From Bacteroidota bacterium (GTDB taxonomy: Bacteria > Bacteroidota > Bacteroidia > Bacteroidales > CG2-30-32-10), in contig JAAXXA010000050.1 in NCBI GenBank assembly GCA_013334735.1, positions 1-5,786 on the forward strand: DNA of 5,786 nucleotides, written 5' to 3'. The position numbers were made by a program, and so were the translations under genes. Below, in pieces: positions 1 to 4,846 of the stretch. Positions within the stretch are counted from its first letter, which is position 1. Each line of letters begins with the position of its first letter. The notes beneath the pieces were generated by a model, which saw nothing but the letters and a program-made list of their open reading frames with translations, made no database searches and had not been told where the DNA came from.

Positions 1-2
1 CC

Positions 3-656
3 GAAATCACTTCCATAATGTACGTTATAAATCCAAAATGCAATGATATTATTTCCGATCTCGAAATACAATGCTACAAAGGCAATCCGTACATTATCGA
101 AAAGATGGGAGATCTGCAATTCAAGATAGGTCCGGTTTCTTTTTTTCAAACTAATTCGATACAGGCTTATGAACTTTACAAAACGGTTTTTGAATTTGCT
201 TCATTAAACGGAACTGAAACTGTATATGATCTTTACACCGGAACAGGCACTATTGCAAACTTTGTAGCTGCTTCGGCAAAAAAAGTTGTAGGTATCGAAT
301 ATATTGACTCGGCCGTAAACGATGCTTTGGAAAATTCACGAATAAATGGTTTTATAAATACTTTTTTCTTTTCCGGAGATATGGCAAAAGTGCTGAACAG
401 CTCATTTATCGAGGCAAACGGAGCGCCTGATGTTGTGATTACAGATCCACCGCGTAGCGGAATGCACAAAGATGTAGTACAACAACTTTTGGAAATTGTC
501 CCTGAAAAAATTGTTTACGTAAGCTGCAATCCTGCCACACAGGCAAGAGACATCGAGATTCTTTCAGAAAAATATACATTAACAAAATCTCAGTCGTTTG
601 ATATGTTCCCTCATACACAACATGTGGAGAACGTGGTATTGATGATAAGGAAATAA
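3..656 (+). CDS. rlmD: 23S rRNA (uracil-C5)-methyltransferase, RlmD/RumA type, C-terminal part
   Basis: This is the C-terminal catalytic half of a TrmA/RumA-family enzyme, which methylates carbon 5 of a uridine in 23S rRNA (U1939 in the E. coli family member) using S-adenosylmethionine in the cytoplasm. The frame is open through the left edge (first full codon at base 3), so the in-frame ATG at 18 is internal and the N-terminal TRAM and possible Fe-S regions lie outside. Counting residues from that ATG, the family landmarks are: SFFQTNS at 41-47; SAM-binding motif I, DLYTGTGTI, at 71-79; DPPRSGMH at 143-150; the catalytic nucleophile Cys170 in YVSCNP (codon 525-527); and the general-base Glu204 in HTQHVENV near the end. 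All expected catalytic residues are present and the frame is intact to TAA. The family is certain. The exact target (U1939 rather than U747 or a tRNA site) is inferred from overall resemblance to Bacteroidota RlmD annotations. Confidence 0.93.
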   Translation, partial: EITSIMYVINPKCNDIISDLEIQCYKGNPYIIEKMGDLQFKIGPVSFFQTNSIQAYELYKTVFEFASLNGTETVYDLYTGTGTIANFVAASAKKVVGIEYIDSAVNDALENSRINGFINTFFFSGDMAKVLNSSFIEANGAPDVVITDPPRSGMHKDVVQQLLEIVPEKIVYVSCNPATQARDIEILSEKYTLTKSQSFDMFPHTQHVENVVLMIRK

Positions 657-664
657 TTAGAGTC

Positions 665-750
665 AATTACGAATGTTCAATTAAGAATTACGAATTGCAA
701 ATTACGGGTATCGTAATTGTTAATTCGTAATTCGTAATTCGTAATTTTTT
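665..750 (+). terminator. Long imperfect hairpin followed by T run after the rRNA methyltransferase gene
   Basis: Nine bases after the methyltransferase stop codon, a two-tier inverted repeat begins. The outer arms AATTACGAA (665-673) and TTCGTAATT (738-746) are perfectly complementary over 9 bp. The inner arms at 685-706 and 712-733 are 22 nt each and pair at 19 positions, including 12 in a row (GAATTACGAATT against AATTCGTAATTC), around a 5-nt loop GGTAT. The 3' arm runs directly into T residues (745-750). The position and T run fit a Rho-independent terminator, but the stem is very AT-rich and unusually long, so it may instead be a dispersed intergenic repeat that also terminates transcription. 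The arms can pair in more than one register because the 3' side is a tandem heptamer array. Confidence 0.55.
726..746 (+). repeat. Three tandem copies of heptamer CGTAATT
   Basis: CGTAATT occurs three times head to tail (726-732, 733-739, 740-746). A further same-strand copy lies at 712-718, and reverse-complement copies (AATTACG) lie at 665-671, 687-693 (GAATTACG context) and 700-706. The array forms the 3' arms of the hairpin described at 665-750. The 7-nt period and ATTAC core recur in the spacer at 4721-4809. No function is visible beyond secondary structure. Confidence 0.8.
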
Positions 751-753
751 CAC

Positions 754-784
754 TTGTATTATTTACCGAATATTAATAAATTCG
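754..784 (+). promoter_or_regulatory. Candidate Bacteroidota-type promoter for the lipoprotein/propeller operon
   Basis: The Bacteroidota primary sigma factor recognises a -33 TTTG/TTG element and, about 19-20 nt downstream, a -7 element TAnnTTTG. Here TTG at 754-756 is followed 20 nt later by TAAATTCG at 777-784, which matches five of the six fixed -7 positions. It would place the transcript start near 790 and give an untranslated leader of only about 10 nt before the ATG at 800. The sequence is AT-rich enough that such a match can arise by chance, so this is a weak call. Confidence 0.3.
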
Positions 785-799
785 CAAAAAATAAAATAA

Positions 800-1021
800 A
801 TGAAACACATCATTATATTGGGCTTTATAATAATTTTATCTGCCTGTAAATGCGCAAAAGATACGCATCAGGTAAAAATGGACGATAATGGAGCAATGCC
901 TGTGCTTTCTACAAGAGAAGACAGCATCAATTATTTCAGAAAAAAGGGTATTGATTACAGTGTTGAAGAAAAATTATTACCTGTGTATAAACAAAAATTA
1001 GATTCTTTAAACAAAAAATAA
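800..1021 (+). CDS. Small predicted lipoprotein, function unknown
   Basis: This encodes a 73-residue protein with a short type II signal peptide: Met-Lys-His, then a hydrophobic run of isoleucines and leucines, then the lipobox LSAC with the lipidated cysteine at position 16. A second cysteine follows at 18. The mature part is about 58 residues, charged and lysine-rich, with a probable helical C-terminal half (roughly residues 40-73), and has no domain I recognise. Lys at +2 after the cysteine and the lack of a clear acidic/lysine lipoprotein-export motif leave inner- or outer-membrane, inward- or outward-facing location undecided. The start is preceded by an A-rich stretch (GCAAAAAATAAAATAA) with no Shine-Dalgarno, which is typical of the phylum. 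It ends 9 bp before the start of the secreted propeller gene, so the two are probably co-transcribed. The lipobox makes a real gene likely, but no function can be assigned. Confidence 0.72.
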   Translation: MKHIIILGFIIILSACKCAKDTHQVKMDDNGAMPVLSTREDSINYFRKKGIDYSVEEKLLPVYKQKLDSLNKK

Positions 1022-1030
1022 TAATTCAAA

Positions 1031-2698
1031 ATGAAAACTAAAAAATTATTCAATTCCGTTAAAGCCGTATTAGCTTTTTTTCTTTTCTTAAATTTAACTT
1101 GCGTATTCGCTCAAACATACGATTTAAAAGTATCTACAAGTACCAATTCCACTATTGACGAAGGCGAAGCGCAAATAGCCATAAACCCTTTAGATTCTTC
1201 AAAAATGGTTATAGGATTTATGCAAACTTCTACATCAGGAGTAACTTTTAAAGTGTATAAATCATCTGATTTTGGAAATTCATGGCAGTTAAGTTCATTT
1301 AATTCAACATTAAATATAAGTTCTGATTATCCCGGTCACGTAGTTGCAGGTGGCGGCGACATACTTTTAACTTTCGATAAAACAGGAAATTTATATTGTA
1401 CATGGATTTATTTATTAGCGAATCCTAGTCTGACAAACTATATGGATTCTTTAGTATGGGCTTCATATTGGGCAACATCAACCAATAATGGTCAATCTTT
1501 TACTTTACAATCAGGCAGTGATCATTTCTGGGGAAGAGGTAAACTTAAATATGGAACGCAACAGGTTGTACATAACTACTATGACGGAATATGCGATAGA
1601 AATTGGTTAGCCGTTGATTTTTCAAATGGATCAAACGCTAATAAATTATATGTAGGATATATTAATTACCCATATAATACACTTAATACAGGACTTAAAG
1701 TTAAAACAAAAGCTCCTTCAGCAACTGCATTTTCGGCTGAAGTAAAAGCTTATGCCGGAAATGGGCAATTAAGTAATCTTATGGTGGACGGTAATGGCGT
1801 TTTGCATTATACTTTTGCTGATATTATGTATAATAAAATATTACATGTTTCGTCATCCAATGGAGCGCAAAGCTTTTCAGCTACTCATAATATAGCAAAT
1901 TGCACATCTGTTTTCCCGCAATCAACTAAATTTCTAAACGACCGCGAAAATGCAGCTCCTTCATTGGCTATAGATGGTTCAAATAATTTACATATTGTTT
2001 GGAACGACTTTATTTCAGGAACATTCCCTAAAGCGTATTATTCAAAATCAACTGATGGCGGTATTACATGGAGCGCTCCATTAGACCTTTCTACAAAATT
2101 TGGTAATAATGTTTTCATGCCTACAATTTCAGCTAAAAACAACAGGGTTACTATTTCAGCCAATGTACTTGCCGGCGATAAAAAATCGCAATATTATATT
2201 TTGTCTTCTTCCAACTTTGGGCAGAATTTTGGATTTCCACTGAAGGTAAGCAATGGTATTACTGATTTTGCTGCAATAGGGAAATCTGTATTTGTTGGCG
2301 ATTATTCAACTTCTACACGAACTAATTGTTATGTTTTCAGCGCTTGGACAGATGCCCGCGCAAACGGACGCAAACAATATATTTCAAAAGTAAACGACTG
2401 TTTACCTTTTGGAATACAGGAAATAACACCTGTTAACTCTACTTATTATATTGCAAACCTCTACCCTGTTCCGGCAAGTAGCATTTTAAATTTAGATATT
2501 AATAGTGATATCGAAGATCAAATTACAATTTCCATTGTTGATATTCAGGGAAAGATTGTGTATTCTGCAAAGAATAATATTTCAGCAGGAAAGAGTTCCT
2601 TATCATTACCTGTTAATGAATTGGCAAACGGTAATTACTTAGTTAAATTAGTGAATAAAGACAATGTGTTTTTAACAAGAATGTTTGTTAAGGATTAA
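1031..2698 (+). CDS. Secreted Asp-box (BNR/sialidase-like) propeller protein with T9SS C-terminal sorting domain
   Basis: This is a 555-residue exported protein. Residues 1-28 form a Sec signal peptide (KTKK, hydrophobic stretch, cleavage after VFAQ or FA-Q). Residues about 30-465 look like a sialidase-fold beta-propeller. Asp-box-like motifs S-x-D/N-x-G-x-x-W/F occur at 78-85 (SSDFGNSW), 150-157 (STNNGQSF), 275-282 (SSNGAQSF), 340-347 (STDGGITW) and 393-400 (SSNFGQNF). Two conserved-looking segments seen in many BNR proteins, CDRNWLAVD (188-196) and SAWTDAR (437-443), are present. Residues 476-555 match the type A sorting domain of T9SS cargo: NLYPVPASS at the front, then a beta-rich block with DIQGKIVY and a LANGNYLVKL segment, ending in a basic/aromatic strand. 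The protein is therefore expected to cross the outer membrane by T9SS and be attached or released at the cell surface. Enzyme activity is uncertain: I see no RIP motif and cannot place the sialidase arginine triad, so a binding or adhesive role is equally possible. It follows a small lipoprotein gene by 9 bp. Confidence 0.9.
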   Translation: MKTKKLFNSVKAVLAFFLFLNLTCVFAQTYDLKVSTSTNSTIDEGEAQIAINPLDSSKMVIGFMQTSTSGVTFKVYKSSDFGNSWQLSSFNSTLNISSDYPGHVVAGGGDILLTFDKTGNLYCTWIYLLANPSLTNYMDSLVWASYWATSTNNGQSFTLQSGSDHFWGRGKLKYGTQQVVHNYYDGICDRNWLAVDFSNGSNANKLYVGYINYPYNTLNTGLKVKTKAPSATAFSAEVKAYAGNGQLSNLMVDGNGVLHYTFADIMYNKILHVSSSNGAQSFSATHNIANCTSVFPQSTKFLNDRENAAPSLAIDGSNNLHIVWNDFISGTFPKAYYSKSTDGGITWSAPLDLSTKFGNNVFMPTISAKNNRVTISANVLAGDKKSQYYILSSSNFGQNFGFPLKVSNGITDFAAIGKSVFVGDYSTSTRTNCYVFSAWTDARANGRKQYISKVNDCLPFGIQEITPVNSTYYIANLYPVPASSILNLDINSDIEDQITISIVDIQGKIVYSAKNNISAGKSSLSLPVNELANGNYLVKLVNKDNVFLTRMFVKD

Positions 2699-2706
2699 TT
2701 GGTTTT

Positions 2707-2828
2707 ATTCAGGGCTAAAGCCATGGTTGGTATTGTTATCGTTTTATCTTCGCCTTTGGTAGCTAAGTGGAGTCGAAGCTATGGCGGAGTTGTGTGATAA
2801 TGAAGTGTAACGGGCTTTAACCCTGAAT
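2707..2828. repeat. Nested inverted-repeat element between convergent genes (MITE/REP-like)
   Basis: The outer arms ATTCAGGGCTAAAGCC (2707-2722) and GGCTTTAACCCTGAAT (2813-2828) are complementary at 15 of 16 positions. Inside them, TTATC (2736-2740) faces GATAA (2796-2800), CTTCGCC (2748-2754) faces GGCGGAG (2783-2789) with one G-U, and TAGCT (2760-2764) faces AGCTA (2777-2781), closing on a 12-nt loop at 2765-2776. The whole 122-bp unit can fold as one long interrupted hairpin on either strand. It sits 8 bp after the propeller gene stop and 50 bp before the end of the opposing acyl-CoA synthetase gene. There is no T run on either side, so it is not a textbook terminator, although it could block convergent transcription. 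From memory, ATTCAGGGCTAAAGCC-type ends recur in Bacteroidota spacers, which suggests a dispersed non-coding element. No coding capacity is evident. Confidence 0.75.
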
Positions 2829-2878
2829 CTCATTATTGTATTTTCTGATAAATTCTTCGCACTCCATACTCTTATTTA

Positions 2879-4645
2879 TCAAACAAACAACTTATTTATT
2901 AATTCGGCATATTTTACATTTATAAATGTTCTTCTGAGCTTGAGAGTAGCTGTAAGTTCTCCCGATTCTATTGTCCAATCGGTGTCAACCATTTCAAATT
3001 TCATAATTTTTTCAGAATCGCCAAAATGTTCATTAAGCTTTTTTACCTCTTTTAAGAATCGCTTTTTTATTCTTGGTAATGCAATTATTTCTGTATTATT
3101 AGTATATTCAATACCTTTTCTGTTGCACCAGATATGTAAATGATTAAAATCGGGTACAATAATGGCAGCTGCAAATTTTTGATTTTCGCCAAGTGCAATA
3201 ATGTTTTCAATAAAAGGCGATTCCTTGAATTTATTTTCAATCATTTGTGGCGCGATGTATTTTCCGAAAGAAGTCTTAAAAATCTCTTTTTTCCTTCCTG
3301 TAATTTTTAGTAACCCATGTTCGTCAAATTGCCCCATATCCCCTGTATGAAACCATCCTTCGTTATCAACAGCTTCTTTAGTCATTTCGGGCTCTTTGAA
3401 ATATTCTTTCATTAAACCGGGGCTTTTTACTAAAATTTCACCATCATCTGCAATTTTAACATTAATTCCGGGTAATACAGGTCCTACTGTGCCAAATTTA
3501 ATACATCCGGGGTCAAAAGTATTTACTGCAATTACAGGTGATGTTTCTGTTAACCCATAGCCTTCCATTACCCTAAATCCAACTGCCCAGAATATTTTAC
3601 AAAGATTTGGAGAAATAGCAGCACCCCCCGATACTATTATATCCAAATTACCGCCAAAAACTTCTTTCCATTTAGAAAAAACGAGCTTACGCGCAACTTT
3701 TAATCTAAGTTGATAATACCATCCGTTTGCGCCATTTAATTCATAAATGCGTCCTATATGCAGCGCCCAAAAAAATATTATTTTTTTCAAACCTTTTAGC
3801 TTGCGACCTTGCGCTATTATTTTATCGTAAATTTTCTCCAACAAACGGGGAACGGTTCCCATAATAGTTGGTTTTGCTTCTTTAAGATAATCTGAAACAT
3901 TTGCTATATTATCGCAGTAATATACCGATATCCCTAGATATAAATACATATAATTAAGCATCCTTTCGTAAATATGACATAACGGAAGAAAACTCAATGC
4001 TCTTGAATCAGGATAAACGGGAGGAATATGAGATACGGTAATAAAATTACTAATTATGTTACGATGCAATAACACTACTCCTTTTGGAAAATCTGTTGTT
4101 CCTGAAGTATATATGATTGTTGCTATATCATCTTCGGTAATAGAATCTTTTATCAATTTTAGTTCATCTGGTGCCTGATTATTAGCTCCAAGTTCGATAA
4201 GTTCGTTAAGATGTTCAAATCCATGCAGGTTTTTAAAAGTATAAACTGTTTTAAGTGATGGGATTTCTGGTATAACATGAGCTATCCTTCTATACATTTC
4301 CTCGCCTGCTACAAAAATATAGTTTACCTCCGCGTGTTTAAGAATATAATTGTAATCTTTGTCGCTTATAGTAGGGTAAATGGGAATATGAATAGCGCCA
4401 AGCTGTTGAATACCCATATCAATAAAATTCCATTCAGGACGATTAAAAGTAATTGAAGCAATCTTATCGCCTTTTTTAACACCCAACGACAGCAAGCCAT
4501 AACTTATATTATTGACTTTTTCTATTGTATCATCAATGCTAAATTTTACCCATACGCCATTATCTTTCCCTGCCAGCATATCTTTCTTTTCTGGCCATAA
4601 TTTTTTATAACGTGGGAGAATATCAAAAATTCTTTTTATTGGCAT
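2879..4645 (-). CDS. Long-chain fatty acid--CoA ligase (AMP-forming acyl-CoA synthetase)
   Basis: This ANL-superfamily adenylating enzyme activates a long-chain fatty acid to acyl-AMP and then acyl-CoA, feeding lipid synthesis or beta-oxidation in the cytoplasm or at the inner membrane. I start it at the ATG complementary to 4643-4645 (588 residues), because MPIKRIFDILPRYKKL aligns with the usual N-terminus of this family. The open frame extends 19 codons further to a TTG at 4702, but that extension looks unrelated to the family. Core motifs in 588-residue numbering are: the ATP-binding loop YTSGTTDFPKG at 179-189; LPLCHIYERM at 220-229; GYGLTETSP at 362-370; GWFHTGDMG at 430-438; the hinge region GRKKEIFKTSFGKYIAP from 450; and the probable catalytic Lys569 in TATLKLRR near the C-terminus. 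It is full length and closest in style to the COG1022 (FAA1-like) branch. The Asp in the ATP loop replaces the usual Gly of SGTTGxPKG. The acyl chain preference cannot be read from sequence. Flanking spacers of 180 and 201 bp suggest it is transcribed alone. Confidence 0.93.
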   Translation of the reverse strand: MPIKRIFDILPRYKKLWPEKKDMLAGKDNGVWVKFSIDDTIEKVNNISYGLLSLGVKKGDKIASITFNRPEWNFIDMGIQQLGAIHIPIYPTISDKDYNYILKHAEVNYIFVAGEEMYRRIAHVIPEIPSLKTVYTFKNLHGFEHLNELIELGANNQAPDELKLIKDSITEDDIATIIYTSGTTDFPKGVVLLHRNIISNFITVSHIPPVYPDSRALSFLPLCHIYERMLNYMYLYLGISVYYCDNIANVSDYLKEAKPTIMGTVPRLLEKIYDKIIAQGRKLKGLKKIIFFWALHIGRIYELNGANGWYYQLRLKVARKLVFSKWKEVFGGNLDIIVSGGAAISPNLCKIFWAVGFRVMEGYGLTETSPVIAVNTFDPGCIKFGTVGPVLPGINVKIADDGEILVKSPGLMKEYFKEPEMTKEAVDNEGWFHTGDMGQFDEHGLLKITGRKKEIFKTSFGKYIAPQMIENKFKESPFIENIIALGENQKFAAAIIVPDFNHLHIWCNRKGIEYTNNTEIIALPRIKKRFLKEVKKLNEHFGDSEKIMKFEMVDTDWTIESGELTATLKLRRTFINVKYAELINKLFV

Positions 4646-4720
4646 TTTATAAAAATGTTTTAAATTTTTACTTTTTTCTAACAAACAATTATCAACCGGC
4701 AAACATTATTTGACCATTTA

Positions 4721-4809
4721 ACTGATTACAGAAAACCGATTACTGTTTCTAACACTGAGCGGAGCCCAAGTGCCAATTACTGAATACCGATTACCTATTA
4801 CTGATTACC
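4721..4809. repeat. Spacer with six direct ATTAC words (CTGATTAC/CCGATTAC repeats)
   Basis: ATTAC occurs at 4725-4729, 4739-4743, 4776-4780, 4790-4794, 4797-4801 and 4804-4808, always on the same strand. It usually sits inside CTGATTAC or CCGATTAC, with start-to-start distances of 14, 37, 14, 7 and 7 nt, so most copies keep a multiple-of-seven phase. The second and third copies are separated by a GGAG-core palindrome. The array lies upstream of the acyl-CoA synthetase start and downstream of the membrane-protein gene. No reading frame or known operator is recognised. It could be a simple-repeat remnant or a dispersed spacer repeat. Confidence 0.75.
4753..4772. repeat. GGAG-core short palindrome (CACT...AGTG)
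   Basis: CACT at 4753-4756 and AGTG at 4769-4772 are complementary and flank a 12-nt GC-rich core. The unit resembles the widespread intergenic word CTGAGCGGAGTCGAAG known to me from Bacteroidota and other genomes. Its core (TGAGCGGAGCCCAAG, 4756-4770) matches the loop of the nested element near 2764-2778 (TAAGTGGAGTCGAAG) at 11 of 15 positions. It stands out as GC-rich within an AT-rich spacer. The stem is only 4 bp, so identity as a repeat rests on resemblance rather than fold stability. Confidence 0.5.
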
Positions 4810-4833
4810 TACATTAAAAATGTATTTTTTTTT
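4810..4833. terminator. Weak AT-only hairpin with T tract
   Basis: TACATT (4810-4815) and AATGTA (4819-4824) form a 6-bp stem with a 3-nt loop, followed on the plus strand by nine T residues (4825-4833). As drawn it would stop plus-strand transcription, yet both flanking genes run on the minus strand, where the order is A tract then hairpin without a T tract. It could stop antisense read-through or mark the 3' end of the membrane-protein transcript by structure alone, but the stem contains only two G-C or C-G pairs. This is a low-confidence call. Confidence 0.25.
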
Positions 4834-4846
4834 GTTCAAAGCCAAT

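Noticed and set aside
233..666. Two open frames on the minus strand opposite the methyltransferase gene (233-469 and 439-666)
   Set aside because: They lie antisense to a well-supported coding frame with intact catalytic motifs, and their translations show no recognisable domain or signal.
1031..2698. Naming the propeller protein an exo-alpha-sialidase
   Set aside because: Asp boxes define the fold but occur in many non-sialidases. No RIP motif is visible and the arginine triad could not be placed from sequence alone.
2699..2878. Classical Rho-independent terminator for the convergent genes
   Set aside because: Strong stems are present, but neither strand has a T run directly after the outer arm, so a repeat-element interpretation was preferred.
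2940..3143. 67-codon plus-strand open frame
   Set aside because: It is antisense to the C-terminal part of the acyl-CoA synthetase, with a composition explained by that gene and no independent start signal.
4694..4712. Possible minus-strand promoter -7 element (TAATGTTTG-like) upstream of the acyl-CoA synthetase
   Set aside because: Spacing inside the element is one base too long and no clear TTTG lies at the right distance upstream, so it is too weak to list as a promoter.
4721..4809. CRISPR array
   Set aside because: The repeated words are only 5-8 nt with gaps of a few nt, far below CRISPR repeat and spacer lengths, and no cas gene is present.
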